Positions 1-9,200 of a stretch of 64,000 nt of DNA are shown here, one piece after another. Below the pieces are notes generated by a model. The model had not been told where the DNA came from, did no database searches, and saw only the letters and a program-made list of their open reading frames with translations. The stretch is taken from assembly GCF_018917435.1 (NCBI RefSeq), contig NZ_JAHLOQ010000005.1:41321-105320 (forward strand), in the 5' to 3' direction. A program made the translations under genes and the position numbers. Origin of the DNA: Intestinibacter bartlettii. GTDB lineage: Bacteria; Bacillota; Clostridia; Peptostreptococcales; Peptostreptococcaceae. Within the stretch, counting starts at the first letter, position 1. Each line of letters starts with the position of its first letter.

Positions 1-1
1 A

Positions 2-151
2 AGAGCTTGGATAAAGTATAGAAATAATACTGCTGAATCAGAGGCAGCTGAGTTCGGGAACGGAACTATGGCAGACTTAGCATATGTATCAACAACTGCA
101 TCTTTAACAAAAGAAAGATGTTATGAGTTAGTAAATATATATATGAAATAA
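2..151 (+). CDS. LprI/DUF1311-like protein, C-terminal end (partial)
   Basis: The window opens inside this gene; 49 residues and a TAA stop remain. The fragment begins RAW-IKYR, continues through a small-residue-rich segment with a GNGT motif, and ends with a TKERCYEL helix. This matches the C-terminal part of the lysozyme-inhibitor LprI N-terminal domain family (DUF1311), usually secreted or lipid-anchored proteins that carry this domain. Start and export signal lie outside the window. A hairpin terminator follows 28 bp downstream, so this is the last gene of its transcript. The family call rests on motif resemblance only. Confidence 0.6.
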   Translation, partial: RAWIKYRNNTAESEAAEFGNGTMADLAYVSTTASLTKERCYELVNIYMK

Positions 152-176
152 TTAGACAAATATAAGATAGTTAAAC

Positions 177-208
177 AAAAAGGAGCACTTAATCGTGTTC
201 CTTTTTTA
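177..208 (+). terminator. Rho-independent terminator of the LprI-like gene
   Basis: A 10-bp stem (AAAGGAGCAC paired with GTGTTCCTTT, one G-U pair) with a 6-nt loop is followed by a run of T. Confidence 0.8.
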
Positions 209-450
209 TATATAGCAGCTTTTAAGTAACGTACAAATAACGACTTTTAAGCGACATATAAATACCCATTTACTACAGCTATAACGAATTTACAAACTTT
301 ATGTAACCAAAAGCAATTGTATGTCGAAAACGAGTTTTACATAATCGAATGATAGGATTATTTGACGTACGGTTTATGATATTTAGCTATTATTAAGGTG
401 ATACAATATAATTAAGAAGGTTGTCCAAAAAAATTTAGGGGGTAGTATTA

Positions 451-1356
451 ATGAGGAAAAACTTAATTAAGTGGGGTATATTGTTGTTATCTTTTGTGAT
501 GGTTTTATGTTGTACAGGATGTGCTAATAATTCAGCGATTTTGCAGACAAAGGCAGCCGAAAAGAAGGACGTAACTAATGCACAAACATCAAACAGAAAA
601 TTGCAAAAACCTGTAGTTGATTATGCTACATTAAAAGCCGACAAAACAGAGGTCACTGGAGGGGAAAAGGTAAAGATCAGTGTCAAAATAACACACGATG
701 CCGATATGGAAAGTGCATATGTGTATTATATGTCAGGCATTACGAGAAACTTAAAAATGGTGGAGCTTAAATACAACGAAAAAACAAGATTATATGAAGG
801 TTATATCGAAATTTCAAACAGCAGCGAATCAGGAACTTGGAAAGCAGAAAGCATACTTACAGTCGATTCAAAAGACAGAACAAGAAACATATACAACTCA
901 GTAACAGTCAGCGACATAACTTTAAAACCTAGAGAAGACTTATCAAGCGGCGATTTCACAGTTATAAACACAACACCAGAATACAATCCGCCAACAATCG
1001 AAATGTCTACATTGAAAGTAAGCCAAAAAACAGCCAAATTAGGCGATAAGATAAAAATTAGTATCAAAATAACAGACGAAACAGCTATTCAAAGAGCGAT
1101 GATTTTTTACACTAAACCAGAATCACAACAAAGCGAAACAATAAAATTAACTTACAACAAAGACACAAAAATGATGGAAGGATATTATGAAGTGACAGAC
1201 ACTAGCGAAAGTGGCGAGTGGAAAGTTAACTACATAATCGCACAAGACAACAACTGCAACTCAGTCACTCTTACAAGCGTGTGGGGAAATGAAGAGGACT
1301 TAAAGTGCTTTGCTAATGGTGATTTTGTAGTTGAAGAGATTGAGGAAGAATTTTAA
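451..1356 (+). CDS. Putative lipoprotein with two Ig-like repeats
   Basis: A 301-residue protein whose N terminus (MRKNLIKWG, hydrophobic stretch, then CCTGC) looks like a lipoprotein signal peptide with Cys24-Cys27 near the cleavage site. The -3 residue is atypical, so lipidation is likely but not certain. The mature part holds two tandem repeats of about 110 residues. Each begins with a TLK motif and a G(E/D)KVKIS(V/I)KIT strand and ends with an SGEWK or SGTWK segment, as in beta-sandwich, invasin/Ig-like modules. No catalytic motif is visible. GGGGG lies 8 nt before the ATG. A surface-exposed structural or adhesive role is an inference; the exact family is not recognised. Confidence 0.7.
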   Translation: MRKNLIKWGILLLSFVMVLCCTGCANNSAILQTKAAEKKDVTNAQTSNRKLQKPVVDYATLKADKTEVTGGEKVKISVKITHDADMESAYVYYMSGITRNLKMVELKYNEKTRLYEGYIEISNSSESGTWKAESILTVDSKDRTRNIYNSVTVSDITLKPREDLSSGDFTVINTTPEYNPPTIEMSTLKVSQKTAKLGDKIKISIKITDETAIQRAMIFYTKPESQQSETIKLTYNKDTKMMEGYYEVTDTSESGEWKVNYIIAQDNNCNSVTLTSVWGNEEDLKCFANGDFVVEEIEEEF

Positions 1357-1428
1357 TTTTAAATTTTCCAACATAGCACATTCAAATTAGTGTATACTAT
1401 AAAAAACAGACATAAGGAGAATTTACAT

Positions 1429-1737
1429 ATGGAAACAAGTTTACCAATAGAAAAATACAGAAAAATAAGAATGGCTCAAGCAGAGGGAGCAAGAACTGTA
1501 GAAGATCTTAGAAGAATGACTGATTTAGTTATCGAAAACGAAGAAGAAGCAGCAGAAATGCAAAGAATATTAAAAAATGCATGTGGATGCAACAACGTAT
1601 CTGTTGAAGAAGTTGCAAGAGCAGTTAGAAATGGAGCAGACACAGTAGAAAAAGTTACAGCAGCTACTGGTGCTGGAGCAAATTGCGACAAATGTAAAGG
1701 TGGAGTACTTCAAAGTATAATAAAAAACAGAGGATAG
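1429..1737 (+). CDS. BFD-type [2Fe-2S]-binding domain protein
   Basis: A 102-residue protein. Four cysteines are arranged as C52-x-C54 and C86-x2-C89, the pattern of bacterioferritin-associated ferredoxin (BFD-like) [2Fe-2S] domains, with the expected VEEV..A...GA..VE...A.TGAG spacing. I chose the ATG at 1429, which has AAGGAG 9 nt upstream, over an in-frame GTG at 1390 that has no ribosome-binding site. BFD domains usually pass electrons or regulate iron-sulfur enzymes; the partner here is unknown. A terminator follows immediately, so the gene looks monocistronic. The glutamate-rich middle (ENEEEAAEM) is helical. Confidence 0.75.
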   Translation: METSLPIEKYRKIRMAQAEGARTVEDLRRMTDLVIENEEEAAEMQRILKNACGCNNVSVEEVARAVRNGADTVEKVTAATGAGANCDKCKGGVLQSIIKNRG

Positions 1738-1749
1738 TAAATGTTAAAG

Positions 1750-1782
1750 TAGGAGGATATAAAATAACTCCTGCTTTTTTTG
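1750..1782 (+). terminator. Terminator after the [2Fe-2S] gene
   Basis: AGTAGGAG and CTCCTGCT form a stem around an AT-rich loop, followed by TTTTTTT. Confidence 0.7.
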
Positions 1783-1935
1783 TTTCAAAAAATGAGAGGA
1801 ATTATATGATTAAATTAAACTATGGAGTATAATTATATTAATAGACAAAAGGTAAGATTTATTACAAATAATACATAATAACAATGTTTTTAAAATAGGA
1901 TATTGATTTAAGTAAGGGGTTAAGGAGGGGAAAAA

Positions 1936-2478
1936 ATGAATAAATTAATATTAGCTTTAGTAATAGCTATGAGTCTAACAGTAGTAGGATGCGAGAGTAG
2001 TAATACTGCATCAGAAGATAAAACAACTGTTAAGACAGAACAAAAGAAAGAAGACAAGAACAATGACACAGAAGTTAGTAAAGTGAGCGACAGTAACGAT
2101 ACAGCAAAGAAAGACGAAAATGTAATGAAGGAGCTATGTTATGACTGTGGTGAAGAAAAGCCAGTAAAGAATATGTATTTTGATGGTAGAAAGTATCATT
2201 GCGGATGTGTAGGCTTGTGTTATAACTGTGGTAAAGCAGTAAAAAAAGAGGTCGCATGCTATTATGAAGGTATAATATTTTGTGCTGACTGTTATAACAT
2301 GCCATATCAAGATAGTATGACAGGATTTATGAGAGAAATGAAGATAGATCAACTAGAAGAGGGGACAGATTATGATTGGGAAGGACATGTTGATTGGGAT
2401 AAGTATGAAAAACAAGAACAAGATGAGCCAACAGATTATGATTGGGAGGGTAATGTAGACTGGGACAAGTATGAATAA
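1936..2478 (+). CDS. Lipoprotein with a cysteine-rich zinc-binding core and acidic C-terminal repeats
   Basis: A 180-residue protein with a clear lipoprotein signal: a hydrophobic stretch ending VVGC, lipidated Cys19. A low-complexity Lys/Glu/Asp linker (about 25-62) leads to a cysteine-rich core. There, C68-x2-C71, C89/C91, C95-x2-C98, C108 and C116-x2-C119 look like two treble-clef or LIM-like zinc knuckles. The C terminus has two near-identical repeats, TDYDWEG(H/N)VDWDKYE, separated by an acidic spacer. AGGAGG lies 8 nt upstream of the ATG. No enzyme motif is seen. An extracytoplasmic zinc-binding lipoprotein is unusual and its role is unknown. Confidence 0.65.
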   Translation: MNKLILALVIAMSLTVVGCESSNTASEDKTTVKTEQKKEDKNNDTEVSKVSDSNDTAKKDENVMKELCYDCGEEKPVKNMYFDGRKYHCGCVGLCYNCGKAVKKEVACYYEGIIFCADCYNMPYQDSMTGFMREMKIDQLEEGTDYDWEGHVDWDKYEKQEQDEPTDYDWEGNVDWDKYE

Positions 2479-2503
2479 TAAAGTATGATTTTATAATTTG
2501 AAT

Positions 2504-2531
2504 TTGCAAAGCACTAGAATATGTATATAAT
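2504..2531 (+). promoter_or_regulatory. Sigma-A-type promoter for a candidate small RNA
   Basis: TTGCAA (2504-2509) and a perfect TATAAT (2526-2531) are separated by 16 bp. No ORF follows; a structured, terminator-ended segment does. Confidence 0.5.
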
Positions 2532-2537
2532 TATAGT

Positions 2538-2675
2538 ATAGAACTTGTGAAGCCTCTGCAAGCATGCTCAAATACACAAGACGTTTTATTTTTAAAGAGC
2601 CAGTCAGGCTTATGTATGCCCAAATTGACTGGACAAAATAATATCCACTAAGTTTAAATGCTTAGTGGTTTTTTG
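2538..2675 (+). ncRNA. Candidate structured small RNA, family not recognised
   Basis: About 137 nt downstream of a good promoter contain no open reading frame but three pairings. CTTGTG (2544-2549) pairs with CACAAG (2575-2580), enclosing a GCATGC palindrome. CCAGTCA pairs with TGACTGG around 2600-2635. CCACTAAG (2645-2652) pairs with CTTAGTGG followed by TTTTTT, a terminator. This is the layout of a stand-alone trans-acting or housekeeping RNA. I could not match it to SRP RNA, 6S RNA, tmRNA or a riboswitch by eye; the conserved SRP Alu/GNAR motifs are absent. Confidence 0.4.
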
Positions 2676-2695
2676 ATATAAAAATAACAAATAAT

Positions 2696-2752
2696 CCTTG
2701 CATAACGAGTATTGATAATATATAATACTTGTTATGCGAGGTTTTGTTTTTT
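2696..2752 (+). terminator. Long hairpin terminator or attenuator upstream of padR
   Basis: An 18-bp stem (2696-2713 with 2724-2741, two mismatched positions that can pair as G-U) has a 10-nt loop and is followed by TTTTGTTTTTT. It lies only 44 bp before the padR start codon. It may be an insulating terminator or a leader attenuator; no promoter is evident between it and padR. Confidence 0.55.
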
Positions 2753-2795
2753 ACAAACCCTCGTAATACAATGATTCAATTTTGGAGGTGAATTT

Positions 2796-3125
2796 GTGGA
2801 ATTAAATAAGGAGATTTTGAAGGGGCATATAGACACTTTGATACTGGCGATACTTGAGAAGAAGGATTCGTATGGATTTGAGATAGCTAAGAATGTGCTT
2901 GATGAGACGACTTTTGAATTGAAAGACGGTACATTATATATATCCTTAAAAAGGTTGGAATCTAAAGGATTGATAGAATCATACTGGCAAAGCAGCCAAG
3001 GTCCGGGGAATAGACGAAAATACTACAAAATAACAGAAAAGGGAGTTCGCAATTTGGATTTAAAAGTTCAGGAATGGACTTTTGTAAAAAAAATAATGGA
3101 CAAATATTTAGACGGGAGAGACTAA
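2796..3125 (+). CDS. PadR-family transcriptional regulator
   Basis: A 109-residue winged-helix protein beginning at GTG, with GGAGGTG 6 nt upstream. The opening K(E/G)HIDTLILAILE..DSYGFEIA, the YISLKRLESKGLIESYW helix-wing and GNRRKYYKITEKG are the hallmark PadR N-terminal domain. PadR proteins are usually repressors of membrane-protein or transporter genes. Here padR is separated by 1 bp from a HAAS-domain membrane protein, a very common pairing in Firmicutes in which the two are co-transcribed and often respond to envelope stress. Confidence 0.9.
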   Translation: MELNKEILKGHIDTLILAILEKKDSYGFEIAKNVLDETTFELKDGTLYISLKRLESKGLIESYWQSSQGPGNRRKYYKITEKGVRNLDLKVQEWTFVKKIMDKYLDGRD

Positions 3126-3126
3126 A

Positions 3127-3924
3127 ATGGATAAGATAGATAAATATTTACACTTGTTGTATAAAGGGGACAATAGCTCGGAGGTTTTGGAGTTAAAGGA
3201 AGAACTACGAGAGCATTTAATATTATCGGCAAATGAGTTTATGAGCCAAGGATATACGGAAGAAGAGGCATATGACAAAGCCATCGAAAAATTTGACGGT
3301 GGGAAAGATATGTTAAATGAATTACATAAAACGATTAAAACAGCTAAGCCTAAAAATATAAAAAAGCATGAAAATATAAAATTGAAGAAGTTTAGTAGAA
3401 AAATATTGAGAGGTATATCTGCAATATGTTTAGTAATTGTTGCATTGATTATATTCCAAAGGCATAAGTTATACAGTACTACTTTTTATGTCGAATCAAC
3501 ATTAGATTCAAAATTAAACTATATAGTATCTTCAAATGAATTGTATGATGTTTCAAAATATGAAAGTGAAATAAATAAGCTATTGAAAAGCAAACAGTTT
3601 AAAAATGTAGTAAACCTTAGAATTTATATGAATCCTGCAAAGGACTACAGCGGAGTAACTTTATATGAGTATTCTGCTGAATACAACAAAAATAATTGGC
3701 TTTATACAGTGGGTGGCCCTGCTAATGAGCTAACATCAAAAGGAGACGAAGCATATTTTAAAGCTGAAATAGAACACAATCCTTTCATTAGAGATAATGA
3801 CTTTTTTAGAAATGTGTTAGTTCTAGGTATAATGAGCTTTTGTGTAGATATTCTTTTACTATTAATATCTACAGTATCAAAATACAAAGCTAGAGTTAGA
3901 GGCAATAGAATAAATATGGTTTAG
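3127..3924 (+). CDS. HAAS/permease-prefix domain membrane protein
   Basis: A 265-residue protein translated directly after padR. Residues 1-80 (YLHLLYKGD..EVLELKEELREHL..AN.....G.TEEEAYDKAIEKFD) form the HAAS alpha-helical domain typical of PadR-linked membrane proteins. A transmembrane helix lies near residues 95-113, followed by an extracytoplasmic region of about 110 residues and a second transmembrane helix near 230-250. The layout suggests a small sensor or anti-regulator that signals to PadR. The extracytoplasmic domain is not recognised. Confidence 0.7.
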   Translation: MDKIDKYLHLLYKGDNSSEVLELKEELREHLILSANEFMSQGYTEEEAYDKAIEKFDGGKDMLNELHKTIKTAKPKNIKKHENIKLKKFSRKILRGISAICLVIVALIIFQRHKLYSTTFYVESTLDSKLNYIVSSNELYDVSKYESEINKLLKSKQFKNVVNLRIYMNPAKDYSGVTLYEYSAEYNKNNWLYTVGGPANELTSKGDEAYFKAEIEHNPFIRDNDFFRNVLVLGIMSFCVDILLLLISTVSKYKARVRGNRINMV

Positions 3925-4068
3925 TTTTTGATCTTTGGTGGGCACATAAAAATGTTTAGCCTAGACTTGTTTTTTGCTAATTTGTTATAATATATCTATT
4001 ATAAATTCATGTAGAAAAATTTTACTACATTGCAAAATAGATGATAAATTCGACAACAGGAGGACGTT

Positions 4069-4398
4069 ATGCCACAAATAAAAGTAAGAGGAATAAACGA
4101 AAACGACATCTGCAAAATAAGCGAAAAGATGGTCGACGAATTAGTAGAGGCAGTAAAATGCCCAAGAGATTACTTTGAAATAGAATGTATAAAATCTGTT
4201 GCTATAAGAGATGGCAAAATAGCAGATGTTTATCCATTCGTTGAAGTTGCTTGGTTTGACAGAGGTCAAGAAGTGCAAGACACAGTTGCAAAAATAATCA
4301 CTAACAACATAAGAGAAAACTTAAATATAGAAAGTATGGACTTAGCTTTTACAGTTTTTGAAAAAGAGAAGTATTACGAAAACGGAGAGCATTTCTAG
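4069..4398 (+). CDS. DUF1904 family protein
   Basis: A 109-residue protein with the DUF1904 pattern: a short N-terminal strand (MPQIKVRGI), a long helix (KISEKMVDELVEAVKCPRDYFEIE) and the VEVAWFDRGQEVQD strand. The family resembles the tautomerase/MIF fold, but its activity is unknown. AGGAGG lies 6 nt upstream of the ATG. It is monocistronic and shares the downstream bidirectional terminator with the convergent MATE gene. Confidence 0.75.
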   Translation: MPQIKVRGINENDICKISEKMVDELVEAVKCPRDYFEIECIKSVAIRDGKIADVYPFVEVAWFDRGQEVQDTVAKIITNNIRENLNIESMDLAFTVFEKEKYYENGEHF

Positions 4399-4462
4399 GA
4401 ATTAAGGGGCATATAAAGCTGATAGATCATTTCTGGAAAGTAAAAGCTATATAATAGGCACT

Positions 4463-4500
4463 AAAAAACCACATCTAAGATAGAAAGATGTGGTTTTTTC
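4463..4500 (+). terminator. Bidirectional terminator between DUF1904 and MATE genes
   Basis: A symmetrical stem, AAAAAACCACATCT paired with AGATGTGGTTTTTT, serves both convergent transcripts. Confidence 0.85.
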
Positions 4501-4502
4501 TT

Positions 4503-5873
4503 TTAAGCTACTGATTCAGAATCGGCACTTTCACTTCTATGAGATATGATTTCTTTACGCACGATTATAAATGTGACGATGCAAGAAATCACGTCTGCTG
4601 TTGGTTGGGCAAACCAAACGCCGTTTAATCCTAAGAATTTTGGTAAAATAAGCATCAGCGGAACCAATAAAATTACCTGTCTAAGTAAACTTAAAAACAT
4701 TGCTTGTTTAGCGTGACCGATTGATTGGATGTAGTTTGAACCAATCATAGACATACCAATCAAAGGCATCATAGATAGATATTTTCTTACTCCATCAACT
4801 GATATAGCGACAAGATTTGCATCCTTGTTAAACATGTTTACGATTGGTTGTGGGAAGAATTGAACAACAAGCCAACCGACAGTTAAACCAATAGTGGCAG
4901 CCATAACAGCCAACTTAAGGGTTTTTTCGACTCTATCGTATTTTTCACATCCATAGTTAAATCCGATTATAGGTTGAGCACCTTGGCTTATCCCAACTAT
5001 CGGCATCCCAACTATCGTGATTATCGAGTTTATCGTAGCCATAGCACCTATAGCCAAATCCCCACCATGAGTTCTTAGTGCGTTGTTGCTTATGATTTGG
5101 ACGCAACTTGCCGCCAATTGCATTGCAAATGGAGCAGCTCCAACTGCAATTATAGTCACAACTAAAGATTTTTCTAATTTTAAATTATTTTTATGTAATT
5201 TTAAGTTGGATTTTCCTTTAGTGTAATAAATTAATCCCCAAGTGGCAGTGACAAACTGGGCTATAATAGTTGCAAATGCTGCACCTTTTATTCCCATGTT
5301 GAACACGAAAATAAATAGAGCATCCAAAATTATATTGATGACACATCCAACAACCATTATTGTTGCAGAAAGCTTTGGATTGCCATCACCCCTAATCGTA
5401 CTGTTGAAAATAATTGCTGTTAAGTTAAAAATAGCACCTAACAACACGACGCTGACATACGCCTTTGCATATACCAAACTCTCTGGACTGGCACCAAACA
5501 GCTCAAGTATCTGATCGGCAAACATTGACCCAATTACTATAATTGCAAGTCCAATGATTACAGCTAGAGTAAGTGCATTACCTAGCAATCTTTCGGCCTC
5601 GTCCTTTCTCCCTTGTCCCAATTTAATAGAAATATTAGTCGCAGTCCCCACACCTAAAAGCATCCCAAAAGCCAGCAATATAGTTGTGATAGGCATTGTA
5701 ACCCCAAGACCAGTTATCGCAAGTGGTCCAACCCCCGGCATATTACCGATAAATATCCTGTCGACTACATTGTATAACCCATTCACCAGCATACCAATTA
5801 TCGCCGGCAGCGAGTATTTAAATAGTAGTTTTCCAACAGGTTCTGTACCTAAAATTTGTTTACTATCTTCCAT
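4503..5873 (-). CDS. MATE family efflux transporter
   Basis: A 456-residue, 12-helix inner-membrane exporter of the multidrug and toxic compound extrusion family, which couples Na+ or H+ entry to drug export. MATE hallmarks include the N-terminal GTEPVGKLLFKYSLPAI..MLVNGLYNVVDRIFIGN, and GISQGAQPIIGFNYGCEKYDRV at the start of the second half. The ATG at 5873 has CAGGAGGAC just upstream. A longer in-frame extension to 6035 adds 54 residues of poor quality and is rejected. It is more divergent from the two MATE genes at 57-63 kb than those are from each other. Confidence 0.9.
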   Translation of the reverse strand: MEDSKQILGTEPVGKLLFKYSLPAIIGMLVNGLYNVVDRIFIGNMPGVGPLAITGLGVTMPITTILLAFGMLLGVGTATNISIKLGQGRKDEAERLLGNALTLAVIIGLAIIVIGSMFADQILELFGASPESLVYAKAYVSVVLLGAIFNLTAIIFNSTIRGDGNPKLSATIMVVGCVINIILDALFIFVFNMGIKGAAFATIIAQFVTATWGLIYYTKGKSNLKLHKNNLKLEKSLVVTIIAVGAAPFAMQLAASCVQIISNNALRTHGGDLAIGAMATINSIITIVGMPIVGISQGAQPIIGFNYGCEKYDRVEKTLKLAVMAATIGLTVGWLVVQFFPQPIVNMFNKDANLVAISVDGVRKYLSMMPLIGMSMIGSNYIQSIGHAKQAMFLSLLRQVILLVPLMLILPKFLGLNGVWFAQPTADVISCIVTFIIVRKEIISHRSESADSESVA

Positions 5874-6283
5874 AAAGTCCTCCTGTTTTTGTTTTTTTAT
5901 GTAAATTATTGTGTTGATTAATGAATGTATTCTCTTGTGAAACGATTTCCTGTTTGTGGAGAACATCGCATATAGATTACGCGATATAGATAATTGTAGG
6001 CGATTGTTTGTATGATTTAAAAAATCACATATCAAATATTATATAATGAATTAGTTTTTGATTCAACTATTTGATGGAATATTTTGTATATTGATTATTG
6101 AGATATATAACATATTATTTATTTTAAAAATAAAGATATATGGCTAAGAAAATTGTTCTTAATAGCGATAATTTAAGTAAAATAAAATTTAATTTTAAAA
6201 TTTACTGGATTTTATTTCCATGTAACGTTATTATTATTAATAATAGGAATAATGCGATTTAATAAGAAAAAAGGGGATTTAGA

Positions 6284-9200
6284 ATGGGGGAAAAATTAAT
6301 AGATAACAAGCAATATGGTAGGGTTGGAGACGTATTGAAAACAAATATAAAAGAAAATTCAAAGCTTTCCATCGCAGCATCATATTTTACTTTGTATGCC
6401 TTCCAAGAATTAAAAGAAGAGTTATCAAAAATTGATAGCTTGAGATTTATCTACACAGAGCCTACTTTTGTGAAGAATGACAATAAAACTATCATGAAAA
6501 AAATCAAAGAAAATGAAAATAAGTTATTTGGGGTAGAAGAGGAGCTAAAGGGGAGATGTACTCTTAATCAAAGTTATATTGCCAGGGAGTTAGCCAAATG
6601 GGTTAAGAAAAAAGTAGAAATTAAAACCTTAAAAAACACTAAGATGGATGGCGGTCTTTGCCACATTGATAGTGGTGATAAGAGTGTAAGTATAGCAGGG
6701 GCAACTTCTTTATCATGCCCAAGTTTAGGATATATAAATTCTACTCCTATGTATTTAAATATTTATACAGATGGTGATGAATTAAATTATGCACTAAAAA
6801 GTAAGTTTAATCAAATATGGAACAATGAAGAGCATTTGAAAGATGTAAAGAAAAATATTTTAAATAAAATTAAATATCTATATAAAGATAATTCACCTGA
6901 ATTTTTGTATTTTATAACTTTATATAATATTTTCAAAGATTTCTTAGAAGAGAATGACAACAAAGAAGTGATAAAATCAAGAACTGGTTTTAAAGATACA
7001 GAAGTTTGGAATAGATTATATAATTTCCAAAAAGATGGCGTAGTTGGTGCGATTAATAAAATAGAAACTTATGGTGGATGTATCATAGCAGATAGCGTAG
7101 GTCTTGGGAAAACTTTTGAGGCATTAGCTATTATAAAATACTATGAGCTTAGAAACTGTAGAGTTTTAGTTCTTGCACCTAAAAAACTTCGTGATAACTG
7201 GTCAATTTATAGGGTGAATGATAAGAGAAATATCTTAGCCAAAGATAGATTCAATTATGATTTGTTAAATCACACAGACTTATCGAGAAAAGGTGGAATG
7301 AGTGGAGATATAGACCTTAGTTTTGTAAACTGGGGAAACTATGATTTAGTAGTTATAGATGAATCCCATAACTTTAGAAATAATGTGGCAGTCAATGACA
7401 GAGAAACTCGCTATGAAAAATTAATGAATAATATTATAAAAGCTGGTGTAAAAACTAAAGTCCTTATGTTATCAGCGACACCTGTTAACAATAAATTAGA
7501 TGACTTAAAAAATCAGTTGGCATTTATAACAGAAGATGATGATAAAGCTTTGGAAAAAACAGCAGAAATAAAAAGTATTAGTTCTACGCTTAGAAAAGCT
7601 CAATCTGCATTTAATAGATGGGGAGACTTAGAGGAATCTGAAAGAACAACAGAAAGACTTCTTGAGATGCTAAACTTTGACTATTTTAAACTGTTAGATG
7701 CACTTACTATAGCACGTTCTAGAAAGCATATTGAGAAATACTACAATATCAATGATATTGGACAATTTCCAAGACGTTTAAAACCTGAAAATGTAAAAGA
7801 GGATATTGATATTTTAGACAACTTTCCTTCTTTCAAGGAGATAAATAATCAAATTTTAAAATTAAATCTATCTGTATATGCACCTATTAAATACGTTTTG
7901 CCTCATAAGAGGGATTACTACAATAAACTTTATGACACTAAAGCAAAAAGTGGAGGAGTTTTATTTAAACAGATGGACCGTGAACAGAGTATAGTTTTTC
8001 TTATGAAGACTAATTTCTTAAAACGACTAGAAAGTTCGATAAACTCTTTTACCATAACATTAGAAAAGGTCTTATACAATATAAATTCTAAAATAAAGAA
8101 ATTATCAGTTATTAATGATGATATAACCTTAGACATTGATGATATTGATCCACTTGATACATCTATAGAACAATTCACAATTGGGGACAAGGTCAAAATT
8201 AAGATTAAAGATATAGATAGGATAAAATACAAACAAGACTTAGAGCATGATAGGGACATATTACTAGATCTTCTTTCAAAATCAAAGGAAATAGATGAAT
8301 CTAGGGATAAAAAGTTACATGAATTAAAAAATGTAATCACAAGAAAAATAGATAATCCTATAAATGAAAACAACAAGAAAATCATAATCTTCACAGCATT
8401 TGCAGACACAGCTAAGTATCTATACAAAAACATCAGTACATGGGCAAAAGATAAGTATAAACTAAATTCTGCATTAGTAACAGGAAGTGAAAATCCTAAG
8501 ACAACTATAAAAATGAGTAGAGTTGATTTAAATAAAGTACTTATAAATTTCTCACCAATATCAAAGGAAAGAGAAAAAGTAATGCCAGAAATCAAAGGAG
8601 AAATAGATATATTAATAGCTACAGACTGTATTAGTGAAGGTCAAAACTTGCAAGACTGTGATTATTTGATAAACTACGATATCCATTGGAACCCAGTTAG
8701 AATAATTCAGCGATTCGGACGTATTGACCGTCTTGGCTCAAGAAACACTTGCATAAAATTAGTAAACTTCTGGCCAAGCATGGAACTCGATGAATACATT
8801 CACCTAGAAAGCAGGGTAAAGCAAAAAATGACTATGCTAGATATCTCTGCAACTGGTGAAGAAGATGTTATAAATGAAAATCCACAGAAAATGAAGGACT
8901 TGGAATACAGAAGAAAACAACTTAAACAACTGCAAGATGAAGTAGTAGATTTGGAAGAAGTAAATGGGAATGTATCTCTTACAGATTTCACATTAGATGA
9001 TTTTAGAATGGACCTTATCAATTTACAGGAAAAATACGATAGTGAAGTAGAAAATACTCCTCTTGGTATTTATTCCATAGTAAAAAACAACAATAAGTCA
9101 CTAGATGATGAGATAAAACCTGGGGTAATTTACTGCCTAAAGAAAATAGATAGCTATAAAAACGAAAGTGACAAAAATCCAATATATCCATACTACATGG

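Noticed and set aside
2538..2675. SRP RNA (ffs)
   Set aside because: The conserved GGUCAGG...GGAAGCAGC-type apical loop is absent.
5874..6035. N-terminal extension of the first MATE transporter
   Set aside because: The extra 54 residues are not MATE-like, and a strong ribosome-binding site precedes the internal ATG at 5873.
7930..8595. A 221-residue ORF antisense to the SNF2 helicase
   Set aside because: It is the reverse-strand shadow of an AT-rich coding region, with no start signals and Ser/Leu/Phe-rich composition.
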